A DNA stretch of 45,582 bases from assembly GCF_023050945.1 (NCBI RefSeq), contig NZ_JALKIM010000028.1, positions 1 to 45,582 on the forward strand. The letters run 5' to 3'. Source of the stretch: Anaerobiospirillum sp. NML120448. Lineage in GTDB: Bacteria; Pseudomonadota; Gammaproteobacteria; Enterobacterales; Succinivibrionaceae. A program made the position numbers and the translations under genes. This document shows positions 18,661 through 29,097 of this stretch, piece by piece. Below the pieces are notes generated by a model. The model ran no database searches and had not been told where the DNA came from. It worked only from the letters and a program-made list of their open reading frames with translations. Position 1 is the first letter of the stretch. Each line of letters opens with the position of its first letter.

Positions 18661-19830
18661 CTATCGCCCGCCCAGCTTATCTTTCACGTGTGTAATGTCT
18701 TAAACATTAAATAAGGCCCAATACGACTCATTTAAAAGCATTGTTTGCTTTGAGATATATTGCGATACCTTAGTGGCATCTTATGCTCTTAAATCGACGC
18801 TATAGAGGTTTATTGGCGATGTTAATCATATGGAAGCTGTATTCACAGTTTTTGACTGAATGGACTAAGTATTATTAAGTAAGCAGACTTCTTATTGGAA
18901 TTTATTAACTACCTCAGACTGAGCTAACTTTCAGCCTGAATAATAAGGTTCTTCTGTATACCTAATAGCAGCACTAGCCTTGGCTTTGGCTTTATCAGTT
19001 AGACCATTTCTAATCTTAGCTGGTATTAGCTGTTAGCTGTAAGTAGCGCATTTGGGATGCATGCATCTGTAGGCTGACTAACAACGCTGTCCGTTAAATA
19101 TATTTAGGATAAAGCTCCATTATGATTTGCCTCAAGAACTACCAGCTTTATTAGCTTCTGTGGGCTTCTGTTGACTGGGCATTTTACGAAGATAAATTCT
19201 TATTGGATTTCTATTGAATAATAGGATTGCCTTTCTTTCAATTGAAGGCACATAGTTTTAGGATTGCTTCTTAGGACAGACATAAGTTAGACCTACAACG
19301 ACTGGCTACACTATAAACCAATGAGAGCAAAAGAGAATTATGGGCCTATAAGTATGTACGTATGCCCTTATTCTAAGTAGGTTAATGCCTGAACAGATAG
19401 ATTAAGTGAAAGTCTCTTATAATCCTAATCGCCCGCCCCTATTCTCTCTCTTATGCAAATAGCTTAAATATTAAATAAGCTCCAGATTTAGAAGTTTGGG
19501 GTACCTAATCGGGATCTTGTGCTCTTAAATCGTCTCTATAGAGGTTTGTTTGCCAGGTTAAGCACAAGGATGCTGTATTCACAGTTTTTGATTGAAAAGA
19601 CTTAGTATTATTAATCAAGCAGACTTCTTATCGGACTTTATTGACTGCATAGGAACGTGCGAGCTTTCAATCTGACTAATAAGGTTCTCCTTTATTCCTA
19701 AGAGCAGCGCTTGCCTTGGCCATGGCTTTCTCAGATAGCCATTTTTCATCTTAGCTGGTATTAGCTGATAGCTGTAAGTAGCTCATTTAGGATGCATGCA
19801 TCCGTAGGCTGATTAACAATGCTTTCCCTT
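18661..19830. repeat. Diverged direct repeat, two copies about 750 bp apart
   Basis: Copies begin at a CGCCCGCCC motif (18665 and 19430) and continue through matching segments. These include 'GCTGTATTCACAGTTTTTGA', an 'AGCAGACTTCTTAT' segment, 'CTTAGCTGGTATTAGCTG' and 'GGATGCATGCATC'. On the minus strand both keep a Lys/Ala-rich snippet: D-K-A-K-A-K-A-S-A-A near 18966-18996 and E-K-A-M-A-K-A-S-A-A near 19700-19732. A third CGCCCGCCC at 21143 opens a much weaker copy. Confidence 0.7.
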
Positions 19831-21302
19831 AAAGTCATTCTGGTGATAAGGGCTTATATGGTCTTGATTTTACCTAAACGGCCATTTCCTTTAACTGAGT
19901 TTTTCAATTGCATAAGTACGCCTAGCCAACCAAGCTTCTTATTGGAGTTTATTTCTTACTGCCATTAGGTGTTAGCTGTTTGCACATAAAAGACTACCTT
20001 TAGGTAGGAAAGCTAAAGTAAGCTGATTAAGTGTAAAGTGCCGCAATTAGCTTAAGATTGCTAAACAATACCGCATCTTATTGGAGTTTATTTCTTTATA
20101 TGGAGCGAGTAGCATTATCTGGTAGCCTTCGCTGAATCCTATAGTACCTGACAGCGGCTCATGCCTTTGCTTTACTAGACTTTATTAGTGCAACCATTTC
20201 CTTTTCCTGAGTTGATTAATAAGGCACGTTATTATCCTTCTTAGCAGCATTTGACTAGTCTCTCCAAGCTTAGTCGCTACTTTTATACGCCCTAAAGGTT
20301 GCCTTTAGAGTTGCCTTTAGAATAAAGCACCTCCCTGTATGTTTCTTATATGCAGCAAGAACCATTACTTCATTAGCTGATGCAGTGTCCAAAACACTCC
20401 TACCTAAGATAGCTTCTTATCTGTGTATATTCATTTATTTCGCAAAAAGTAAACTCACCTATGAAGCTACAGCCAAAGCTCTAATAGCCAAAAAGCGCTA
20501 AGATGCTTAATAGCTGCTTACTCATTTGCTTTTCACACATGACCATTTCTTTTCTCCTATAGAAGGAGTGCACATAAAAGTAAGAGTAAGAGCATTCGCT
20601 TTTTAGTGTATTTGCCATGAGCAGTACTAGCCTAATATGTACCTGTTGGCTAAGCACTAGTGAAGATACCTTCTTTATAGAAGTCGTCGTTTCGTGTGTT
20701 TAATTACGTAGGATTTCCATCTGATTAACAATTAGGTTAACAAAGCTCCCTTTTATTATTATTCAACGCCACTACAGCCTTTGCTTTTCAACCGCTACTC
20801 TTTCTTAGCTAGAAACAGTGCACTTAAGCGATTGTAAGCGAGTGAATGCTTAAGGATGCTTGTTAACTAAAACAGATGCTTCTTTGAGTGTATTTATTTT
20901 GAATTAGTAAGCGTGCTTTTGAGGCATAAGGCAATTGCCAAGCGTCACCTTATGCTTAAGAGCTGCTTTTCCCTATGCTTTAGACTTGGGTCATACCATT
21001 TCTTCAATTTTAACAATGCATATAAGTGAACGCTCCTTTGGAATGGTAAGTACGATTAGAGCATAAGTATGTTTGTCTTGTTCTGAATAAGCTAAGCCTT
21101 GAACTTGTTGAGCAGTGCAGACTTGCATTTAAGAATGCTTATCGCCCGCCCAGCTTTGTTCGTATGTAGTTGAATATGGTCTAATGCTTATACTTGCAAG
21201 TATGAGCATAAAGTTACGCCAAGGCTAAGGCTAATATTAGATTGCTTCTTAAAACCTACAACCATTGGCAACTCTACCTTAGACAATGAGCTCTAAAGTG
21301 AT
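19831..21302. other. Gene-poor decayed region
   Basis: No intact gene. The motif CTTCTTATTGGAGTTTATTT and variants recur (for example near 19941 and 20073), linking this stretch to the repeats on its left. It probably belongs to the same eroded repeat tract. Confidence 0.45.
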
Positions 21303-21929
21303 TCAGAGGAATATAGTCCGACTAGAGCATAAGTATGTCTGTCTTACTCTTACTACGCTAAGACTTGAACTAGTGGAGCATTGCAGGTTGCTAATCTTTT
21401 GTAGCCTTGATAACTTGCTTGCTGAGGTTTGGGCTAGGCTTGCTATGAGCATATTAAGTTCTGCAACATTCTTGCTTAAAGAGCTAATACTAATGGCGAG
21501 ATTATTAGAACTAATGCAGTCCTCTATTGAAGTAGTAAACAACTTACTAAGGTCTATAGACTGGAGTTTAATCGCTCTATCAGCAGCGCAACTATTAGGC
21601 TGTGAAAAATCATTCCCTCTATCTCTTACAGCACCATTTATGCTAATTATTTCAAAGTCCTTAGCATCGAATTTCACGCCGTTTTGGTTAAGTAAAATAA
21701 GGGCTTTAGCTAACTTTTCTTGCAAGGACGCATTTTGAACAGTGATAGCGTCTAAAGCTGAGGTAATTTTCGATAGCTCTTTGGCTACTAGAGTATGGGC
21801 TTGCTCTTTAGCTTGAGTGATTACTTCTAGTTCAAAGCTGTTTCAAAACTCCATAAAAGAACTATACGAATGGCCTGAATCACTTCTTATAGGAGTGCCA
21901 GACGTACTATCGCTTTTTGTAATCACCAA
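21303..21929 (-). pseudogene. Pseudogene related to the coiled-coil-type gene at 42980
   Basis: The minus-strand frame from TTG 21929 is open except for an in-frame TGA at 21843-21845. Downstream of that stop the translation matches the 330-residue protein encoded at 42980-43972. K-L-A-K-A-L-I-L-L-N-Q-N-G-V-K-F-D-A corresponds to K-L-E-K-A-L-A-L-L-R-A-N-N-I-E-F-D-A. Near the end N-N-L-A-I-S-I-S-S-L-S-K-N-V-A-E-L-N corresponds to H-N-L-A-S-S-I-S-S-L-N-S-N-I-T-E-L-N. The first ~100 residues of the intact protein are not recognisable and the C-terminus runs into unrelated sequence. It is in opposite orientation to its intact relative, on the other side of the giant-protein array. Confidence 0.72.
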
Positions 21930-22139
21930 CCTCTAAGCAACTAGTTAGCTTGCTCTTGGGCTATTGGACTATTGGGACTACGGTATAGTTTACGAGTATC
22001 ACAGCACATCAAATATCACTCTATTTTGCTATTAAGGCATATACCCACAAGTAATAATAGGATATCTCATTGAGCCATATTGTTGCTCAAATTTAAGGCT
22101 CCACAGGGCATTAGTGTTTGATATGATAGTCGGCTAGTT

Positions 22140-23490
22140 TCAGTTCATAATTGCATGAGTAATGGCTGCATTTAATTTAAAGTTGATAAAGAGTTGAGCT
22201 TTAGCTTTTGGCAAAGCTAATGTTTTATTCAACATTTGAGAACAGGCTAGCACTCTTTTCCTGCTAGAGCTTGATTTTATTGTCATAGGCAACGTTAGTG
22301 GTATGGGCTTAGTTGCTTTTGGTTGCGTTTGAATAAACACCAATAGGATATGAGCCTGATTGTTAAAGCTTTGTCTCTTACCATGTTTGGGAAGCAAAGC
22401 TTGACTGCCTCGAGCGGGCCAACTGATTGAGTGTTCTGCTAAGCACAAGGCCTATAGTGCTTGGTAGCGCCATAATCATTAAAAATGCCTGTCCTGGCAA
22501 TCTTTTGGAGAACTGCAATAGCCATAGCATATTATTATTATGCAAGCAAGAGGCTTGTTCTTTATTGTGTTAAAAACAGGTTAGCACTCTTTTAGCTGCT
22601 ATAGCAGGCTTTTATCGGATTAGACAACGTTTGGCGTGTGTGTTGATTCGCTTTCTCGTTAAAGCCTTGTTTGAAAGTAAAGTTTTGTAAACCGTTGCGC
22701 ACAAGCTGGTAGCCTGGTAATCGAATTACCTATAGCACTCAGTAGCATCCTAATTATTTAATTGATGTTTGCTGCTTGCTTTTGAATAAACACCAATAGG
22801 ATATTAGCCTTCTTATTAAAGCCTTGTTTCTTACCATGTTTGTCATGTTTGGTAAGTAAAGCTTGACTGTCTCGAGCGGGCGAACTGGTCGAGTATTCTG
22901 TTAATCAAATTGCCTATAGTGCTTGGTAGAGTGCTCATCCTTAAAGAGGTATGTACTTGCAAGCTTTTGGACAACTGCTATAGTCATAGCATATTAGTAC
23001 GTATGCAAAACCCTTGTTATTTATCGCATTAATAGCGGCTAGCACTCTTTTACCTGCTATAGCAGGCCTTTATCGGATTAGACAACGTTTGGCGTGTGTA
23101 TTGATTCGCTTTCTCTTTAAAGCCTTGTTTGAAAGTAAGGTTTTGTAAAACGTTGCGCACAAGCTGGTAGCCTGGTAATCGAATTACCTATAGCACTCAG
23201 TAGCATCCTAATTATTTAATTGATTTTTGCTGCTTGCTTTTGAATAAACACCAATAGGATATTAGCCTTCTTATTAATGCCTTGTTTCTTACCATGTTTG
23301 TCATGTTTGGTAAGTAAAGCTTGACTGTCTCGAGCTGGCGAACTGGTCGAGTATTCTGTTAATCAAATTGCCTATAGTGCTTGGTAGAGCGCTCATCCTT
23401 AAAGAGGTATGTACTTGCAATCTTTTGGACAACTGCAATAGCCTTAGCATAAGCATATTAGTACGTATGGAAGAGCCTTGTTCTTTATCG
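22140..23490. repeat. Tandem repeat, three copies of a ~455-bp unit
   Basis: The segment around 'GAATAAACACCAATAGGATA' occurs at about 22331, 22784 and 23242, spaced 453 and 458 bases. Copies 2 and 3 are nearly identical over the full unit, including 'GGTAATCGAATTACC', 'GACAACGTTTGGCGTGTGT' and 'AAAGCTTGACTGTCTCGAGC'. Copy 1 is diverged and lacks about 120 bases. No gene is supported; the ~100-codon minus-strand frame in copy 1 has no counterpart in the others. Confidence 0.85.
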
Positions 23491-23941
23491 TGTTTTGAAA
23501 GTAAGTTTTAGCAGCCTCTTTAGGGCAAGCTGGCAATCTTGAGAATTATTGTTGGTGATTTAAGCACAACCCTTGGTCTAATACTTTATTGTCTTATCCA
23601 TATTAAGCTTTATTAAGGCTTAAGTATGATGTATGGTCAGATGATATAAGGATTTTTTCTTAGAGCTTATTAGGCTTACTATGAAATTTTGCTAAATATC
23701 CATGTACAATATTTCCTAAATGTTTAGCTATAAAGGCTCTCTATCTCATTGTTAATACAGCATCTGTACCTTTACCATTACCTGTAAATGGTATTGGTGG
23801 CATTGTAATAGGTAAGACAGGATGAAACATCATAGTTTTAACGCTCATGGCACCCTATCTTAGTGCTATTACTTAGCAAGGTTTAGTTTATAGCCTATCT
23901 ATAGCTTTTCAATTATGATTTCTTCTAGTTAAGGATATCTT
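23491..23941. other. Leader region of the giant-protein array
   Basis: About 450 AT-rich bases upstream of the first giant gene. On the minus strand 23741-23848 encodes a 35-codon Pro-rich frame with a weak AGGG upstream; I regard it as doubtful. The promoter of the array is expected here. Confidence 0.4.
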
Positions 23942-26900
23942 ATGCGTTGGTTCCCCGCTTTTAATTATATAGAAGCTCGCATGGCTCAAGCTCATTTGTT
24001 TGACCCATTAACAGAAAACATTGCTAAGTTTAAACAGACTCCAAATGAGGAAACCTTGTTCAAGATTACCCAAATTTTGGATGGTCTGTACGTCCCACAT
24101 AATTTATCTTTGACCAAGAGCAATGATAATAGCCTTATCATTGCATATAAGCGCTATCGCTCATACGCCAGTGCAGTTGTAACCTTTAATTACTTAGGCC
24201 TTGGAACCAGCAAAGATAAGTACATTAATAATAGTGAGTACAGCTATTTTGATTTCTCTAATAAGCCAGTTAAAACTGAGGAGTCTGAGAATTATCAATA
24301 CGACGATTATGAGGACTATGATATCGAAGATCCTTACGATCCATACTCAGCCACTTTATGGGACTTAGAGAATAATCTCACTGTAGAAGATGAGCTCAAG
24401 CTCTTTAATATTACAAATCAAGAGCTAAAGGACAATTTAGTATTTAACAATGATCCTTGCGGACGTTTACGCCAAATTTTTTGCTCTGAAGCAAAAGAAC
24501 TACAATATTATTATGACTACTTACTAGGCGAAAGGCGTAACGATATTGATTGGAGGACTCATACCTTTGATGACGATAGAGTTCGTGAACGCATTTTTGA
24601 GTATGATCATTGCGATAAAGACTCTACTTTTAGCTGCCGATCCAATCAAAGCCAGACAGTAGAGCAATGGGCTCAGGAGCAAACAACCGATAAAGGCCAA
24701 GCTGCTCCTGTTTTTAAGCTCAACGATGAAACTAAGCTTTGCTATTTCCAACCTATGGAAAATAGCAAAGATCTACTTAGCTGGGTTAAGTTGTGTGATC
24801 TTTTCGTTGTTCACGGATGCTTAGTATCTTTTAGACGTGAACTCTACAGTAAGCTTACTCGTTTTGAAGTTTTTAAAAATGAAAGATTTGGTTGTACTCT
24901 GAGAAATTTTGATGTTAATTACTACAACCAACTGAGAGAGGATGCTATTGCGGCTGTTAATAGCTTTAGTGAACTCTCAGCTCAAGTCAACTCCAGCCAA
25001 GCAAGCGATCCAAGTTTTCTGCAAAAACTATCCACTGCCAGCATCATGCTCTATGTACGCATGAGCCGCTATATGGATCATTTTGAGTACGTATTGTCTG
25101 ATGTTTTAGAGTACGAGTGTGATATTAACGATGAGTACAGCTGGAGTATTACCAGCAATTTCTTTAACTTCTACTCTACTTACGTTGCTATGCTAGACAA
25201 TCTATCGCAATTGACCACAAGCTGCGTAAAGGCATCATTGACTCATGATACTAATGAGGTATGCGATAGTATTAGCAATCTTGCTCAAAGCTACGAGCAA
25301 GAAGTTGCAAAGCTTCCTATTCGTCTATATGAAGCATGTGCACCATATAGCTCAGGTTTTGAAACAGCTCAAGACATTCAAGTTAAGAACATTGACTTTA
25401 AGAGCATTTTGCAAAAGGTCTTTGGCTATCGTGATACCTTGCTGAGCAGCCACCTACCAATAGCTGCCATTGTTTCCTTTAGGGATGATTGCTCTTTAAC
25501 AAACAAAATTAGTCACGCAAGTGATTATGAGGGGCAAGACTTTAGTAAGATCCTTTATCGTATTGAAGATAATAAGGATATTGAGCCTCTAAGCTATCTT
25601 GATAGTTTTAGCTTAACTGTGCCTACAGACGATAGTGTCATGCTAGCTCATTGTCTAACTTTAGCTGTTGATAATATCAACCAATTCTTTATCCGTACCT
25701 TAAAGCATTTAGGGCCAACCAAGAATTACTTGGCTTTCGATAACTGGTATCAAGAAGACCGAGAGCTTGCTGAGTTAATTTATCCTAAGTACCAAGAATT
25801 ATTAACTAATTACAACTTTAGAGACCTCATACAAGCTCATAAAAATTGCTTTAGTTTATTAAGGATTATCATTGAGCATAAAGGACTCGATGGAGTTGAT
25901 GCAGATGTTTTATCTAAAGAGCCTTACTATGCCTCTTTAAACGACACAATCTCAGAAACTATCAAAGCATTTACCTTTGAAATTCGTAATAATCATTTCT
26001 CTGAACCTCTAGGAGCCGCACTTGTTCTCTTAGATGACGAGCTGGTTAAATTATCTAATGCTTTAATTAATCTTCAAGAAGATTTACCTAGCGAGATACA
26101 ATCAATTCTTGATAGCAATACTGCCGTTTTCTCAGGTGTTGCTGACTATAATTTCAAAAAATCTTTGCACCTAGTAAACATGGCAAGGCAATTTTTTAAT
26201 CTTATGCTGTTAAAACAGTTAAATCAGGTTGAGCTAGCTAATGCTGCACGAGATGTCCTGCTTTTGAACAGCTATATTGCGCTCAAGCGTACTGCTCTTG
26301 ATTGCTATTGCTATGCTAACTTCGAGACTAAAGAAAGCTTTATTGAACATATGGCTTATATCAGCTGTGTTCCTGCTGTAGCCAACTTTACCCTGCCATC
26401 AATGTTTGGTCTAGAAGCCCTTAAGCATTTAAACGCCTTAAATGGACAAGCTAACAAGAGCTATGAATTAAATGAGTGTCTTGGCTATCCTATGGTTAAA
26501 GAAGGCCTAAATGAGTACTTATTGTCCCAAAGCTTAGCTGTCATTAATTATGGCACCATGGCTGTTGCTTGTGAGTTAGCAATTTACTTATGTAATGCAA
26601 AAACTCAAAAAGAGCTTAAGAGCTCCTTTGATACTATCAATATAGTCATCAATGCCATTAAGTATATTAAGCAAACCAAGAACATTGACTACTTAATCAG
26701 TAATTTAAGTATCATACTTTCCGAGCCATTGCATTTTAGAGACTTGGCACAAGAAGTACTGGAACTAACTCAAGTTTTAGCAGCAACTATTACTCTGTTA
26801 GCACCAGTAAGCGCCAGATGCCAAAGCTTAAGTGATGCTGAGGTTTTACAACCATTACAGAAGATGCTAGAGGATTTATTAACAGATCCATTAAAAGTTC

Positions 26901-28444
26901 TTTCTGATATGAATCTCAATCAAGACCTTAATAAGGTTGATATTTGTGGGGAATTATCTTTATTTAATAAAGATTCCTGCTACTACCAGGCTCTTAGTGC
27001 AGAACACTTTATAGAATCAGTGCGCCATTACGAATATGGCCCTATTGGAAGCTTGCATTGTCATATCTTTGGTATTGAAATAGCAAAGCTCTTATCCCCA
27101 ACTCCAAATAGAGTTAGCCCAGTACTCCGAGATGGTCGTTTAACAAATTGCGCCAAGCAATCAATCTTAAACCTTTTGGATAAAGAAACTTCCAAATTAT
27201 ATGGTGAAAAGCTCTTGAAAGGTTTATGCTGTAATTTAACCACTGTTCAAGCAACAATCAGCTCAAGAGCATATGCTACTGATAGCTTAATTAGCCAAGT
27301 TTTAAGCTTCTTAGCTGAATCAAAAACCAACACCTTTAAGTTAAAAATAGATAAGGCTGATAACAAGGCTGATGAGACCCTTGTATATTTTGCCCTAGCA
27401 GAGGATACCGTGGATACAGTTAAAACAGAGACCAAGCCTGATACTTCCAGTGAACAATTAACCCAGGCTGAGAATGCTGTCGTTGCAGCTGAGGCAGATG
27501 CCAAGGCTGATGCTAAGCCTAAGGCCAAGGCTAAGAGCACCCGCTCCAAGGCTAAAAAGGCTGATACCTCCAGCGAAGATTTAGCCCAGGCTGAGAGTGC
27601 TGCCGTTGCAGCTGAGGCAGCAGCTAAGGCTGATGCTAAGCCTAAGGCCAAGGCCAAGAGCACCCGCTCTAAAGCTAAAAAGGCTGATACTTCCAGTGAA
27701 GATTTAGCCCAGGCTGAGAGTGCTGCCGTTGCAGATGAAACAGCAGCCAAGGCTGATACCAAGCCTAAGGCCAAGAGCACCCGCTCTAAAGCTAAAAAGG
27801 CTGATACTTCCAGCGAAGATTTAGCCCAGGCTGAGAATGCTGTCGTTGCAGCTGAAACAGCAGCTAAGGATGACGCTAAACCTAAGACTGATTCCAAGCC
27901 TAAGGCCAAGGCTAAGAGCACCCGCTCCAAGGCTAAAAAGGCTGATACTTCCATCGCTGATGGTGGGCATGAATACGTATTAGTAGATGCTACTGACTAT
28001 GGTGAGGATGAAGATTTCTTTAGTGGAGACACTACTAGTGACGTTCCGCTTTATAGCAACAAACGTGATGTGCTACAAGCTATTAAAAATAGTTTGAAAG
28101 CCCATAGAGAAGCGTTTGACAATGCCCAAGACCAAAACGAAAAATCAATGATTTCTCGTCGTTTGCAAATTATTAATGATTTCTTGAACAAAGGAATTAT
28201 GCTGGCACGTGGATTTCATGTTTCTAAGGCTAAGTTTGAGCTATTTGCCGAAAAGATTGAAAGCTTATTTTTGAACACTCTTCATCAGGGTATGAAATAC
28301 CAAGATGTAAGAGCACTGACAGAGATAATGCTTCTCTTTTTACAATATATCGAGCTAAGCCAGGGTGCTAGAAACTTTAATAATGGTCTTTCTTACTTGG
28401 CTAAGGTTAAATTTGAGTACATCGTTTCAGTAATTGAGCCTTAA
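23942..28444 (+). CDS. Giant paralogous protein 1 with histone-H1-like Lys/Ala repeats
   Basis: A 1500-residue protein of a family I do not recognise. No signal peptide, membrane segment or known catalytic motif is visible. It is the most diverged of four tandem paralogues. Landmarks shared with the others: N-terminal F-x-A-x(7)-R-M...L-F-D, C-Y-F-Q-P near residue 270, L-Y-E-A-C-A-P-Y-S-S-G-F, D-N-W-Y, and A-H-K-N-C-F-S-L-L. Residues ~1166-1339 hold about four units of 41, 41, 39 and 47 residues. Each alternates an Ala/Glu segment (S-S-E-D-L-A-Q-A-E) with a basic segment (K-P-K-A-K-A-K-S-T-R-S-K-A-K-K-A), like the tails of histone-H1-like proteins. An acidic linker follows, then a C-terminal helical module (~1372-1500) shared with paralogues 2 and 4. 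AAGGA lies 6 bases before ATG. The basic repeats suggest nucleic-acid or anionic-polymer binding; this is inference. Confidence 0.9.
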   Translation: MRWFPAFNYIEARMAQAHLFDPLTENIAKFKQTPNEETLFKITQILDGLYVPHNLSLTKSNDNSLIIAYKRYRSYASAVVTFNYLGLGTSKDKYINNSEYSYFDFSNKPVKTEESENYQYDDYEDYDIEDPYDPYSATLWDLENNLTVEDELKLFNITNQELKDNLVFNNDPCGRLRQIFCSEAKELQYYYDYLLGERRNDIDWRTHTFDDDRVRERIFEYDHCDKDSTFSCRSNQSQTVEQWAQEQTTDKGQAAPVFKLNDETKLCYFQPMENSKDLLSWVKLCDLFVVHGCLVSFRRELYSKLTRFEVFKNERFGCTLRNFDVNYYNQLREDAIAAVNSFSELSAQVNSSQASDPSFLQKLSTASIMLYVRMSRYMDHFEYVLSDVLEYECDINDEYSWSITSNFFNFYSTYVAMLDNLSQLTTSCVKASLTHDTNEVCDSISNLAQSYEQEVAKLPIRLYEACAPYSSGFETAQDIQVKNIDFKSILQKVFGYRDTLLSSHLPIAAIVSFRDDCSLTNKISHASDYEGQDFSKILYRIEDNKDIEPLSYLDSFSLTVPTDDSVMLAHCLTLAVDNINQFFIRTLKHLGPTKNYLAFDNWYQEDRELAELIYPKYQELLTNYNFRDLIQAHKNCFSLLRIIIEHKGLDGVDADVLSKEPYYASLNDTISETIKAFTFEIRNNHFSEPLGAALVLLDDELVKLSNALINLQEDLPSEIQSILDSNTAVFSGVADYNFKKSLHLVNMARQFFNLMLLKQLNQVELANAARDVLLLNSYIALKRTALDCYCYANFETKESFIEHMAYISCVPAVANFTLPSMFGLEALKHLNALNGQANKSYELNECLGYPMVKEGLNEYLLSQSLAVINYGTMAVACELAIYLCNAKTQKELKSSFDTINIVINAIKYIKQTKNIDYLISNLSIILSEPLHFRDLAQEVLELTQVLAATITLLAPVSARCQSLSDAEVLQPLQKMLEDLLTDPLKVLSDMNLNQDLNKVDICGELSLFNKDSCYYQALSAEHFIESVRHYEYGPIGSLHCHIFGIEIAKLLSPTPNRVSPVLRDGRLTNCAKQSILNLLDKETSKLYGEKLLKGLCCNLTTVQATISSRAYATDSLISQVLSFLAESKTNTFKLKIDKADNKADETLVYFALAEDTVDTVKTETKPDTSSEQLTQAENAVVAAEADAKADAKPKAKAKSTRSKAKKADTSSEDLAQAESAAVAAEAAAKADAKPKAKAKSTRSKAKKADTSSEDLAQAESAAVADETAAKADTKPKAKSTRSKAKKADTSSEDLAQAENAVVAAETAAKDDAKPKTDSKPKAKAKSTRSKAKKADTSIADGGHEYVLVDATDYGEDEDFFSGDTTSDVPLYSNKRDVLQAIKNSLKAHREAFDNAQDQNEKSMISRRLQIINDFLNKGIMLARGFHVSKAKFELFAEKIESLFLNTLHQGMKYQDVRALTEIMLLFLQYIELSQGARNFNNGLSYLAKVKFEYIVSVIEP
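27438..27960 (+). repeat. In-frame minisatellite coding the Lys/Ala repeats
   Basis: The anchor CTGATAC recurs at 27438, 27561, 27684, 27801 and 27942, giving unit lengths of 123, 123, 117 and 141 bases, all multiples of three. Units are nearly identical, so copy number probably varies by recombination while the frame is kept. Confidence 0.9.
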
Positions 28445-28462
28445 TAGCTCAACCCATTAGCC

Positions 28463-28551
28463 GCCCCCATCGCAACCTTACACTGTCAAAAGCTAAAGCT
28501 AAAGCTAAAGAACTAGCTTTAGCTTTAGTTTGAGGCTCTGAGCATGGGGGC
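28463..28551 (+). terminator. Nested hairpin downstream of giant gene 1
   Basis: The inner stem CTAAAGCTAAAG (28499-28510) pairs with CTTTAGCTTTAG (28517-28528) over a 6-base loop. An outer stem GCCCCCAT (28463-28470) pairs with ATGGGGGC (28544-28551). There is no T-run, so termination is uncertain. A weaker version follows giant gene 2 (about 33637-33706). Confidence 0.5.
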
Positions 28552-28636
28552 AAGCTAAGAGTTTTAATGTGCTTTATGACTCTTCTGGCTCTAGCTGGGC
28601 TTTTACATGGATTTTATTGCTATCCTTCCTACCATG

Positions 28637-29066
28637 TAATGCTACAAACCAAAACTCTTATCACTCAATGCCACCTAACTTCTTAGAGATCAACACCTTT
28701 ACCCGCATGTAAGATTTAGCCAACTAAAGGGCTGCTTTTGCTCAGAGGCTAGGAGCTTATGCAAAAAATGGTTTAGTATCGCCATTGAGTTGTTGAACGG
28801 TTGAGCGGGCGCTTTGTTTTGATGCTACCTACAGCTATGTTCCACACTTAAACCTCAAATACAGCATTAACTTGCCTGACTGCCTTGCAATGCTTAATAG
28901 CAAAGCTCTTGGTGCTAAATGCTGCCTTATTTCTTAGAGCTCAACGCTTTTACCAGCTTGTAATACTTGGCCTACTAAAGGGCTGCTTTTGCACTGATAC
29001 TAAGCGCTTGTGATAAAAAAATGGGTTTAGTATCGCTATTGAATTGTTGAACGGTTGAGCGGGCGA
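28637..29066. repeat. Diverged 251-bp direct duplication ending in GAGCGGGCG
   Basis: 'ACTAAAGGGCTGCTTTTG' recurs at 28723 and 28974, and 'TTGTTGAACGGTTGAGCGGG' near 28791 and 29043, giving a period of about 251. The flanking parts match less well. Both units end in the GC-rich motif GCGGGCG. Confidence 0.75.
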
Positions 29067-29097
29067 TTAGTATTGAACTAGCGCTTTTTCTAGGGAG

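Larger units (their letters stand above)
28445..29097. other. Spacer after giant gene 1
   Basis: It holds a nested hairpin (28463-28551) and a 251-bp duplication (28637-29066), listed separately. The first part is similar to the spacer after giant gene 2 (33604-33831), including 'ATGGGGGCAAGCTAA', showing that genes and spacers were duplicated together. Confidence 0.6.

Noticed and set aside
21286-21738. A 150-codon plus-strand frame
   Set aside because: It is antisense to the minus-strand pseudogene, whose translation matches the protein at 42980. The plus frame has no relative in the window.
22140-22448. A 102-codon minus-strand frame in the 455-bp repeat
   Set aside because: It is not preserved in the other two repeat copies and has no convincing ribosome binding site.
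22700-22730. The GGTAATCGAATTACC segment as part of a tRNA
   Set aside because: No acceptor, anticodon or T-arm can be built around it; it is a simple palindrome inside the 455-bp repeat.
23741-23848. A 35-codon minus-strand frame with a Pro-rich middle
   Set aside because: Only a weak AGGG precedes the ATG and no family or hydrophobic pattern supports it; too short to separate from chance.
15600-23940. CRISPR array as explanation of the repeats
   Set aside because: Repeat units are 255-750 bp and degenerate, without short identical repeats separated by uniform spacers, and no cas gene is nearby.
27247-27954. A 235-codon minus-strand frame rich in Ala, Leu, Ser and Val
   Set aside because: It is the complement of the Lys/Ala repeat of giant gene 1; its openness follows from the repeat's codon pattern. 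No ribosome binding site and no independent conservation signal.
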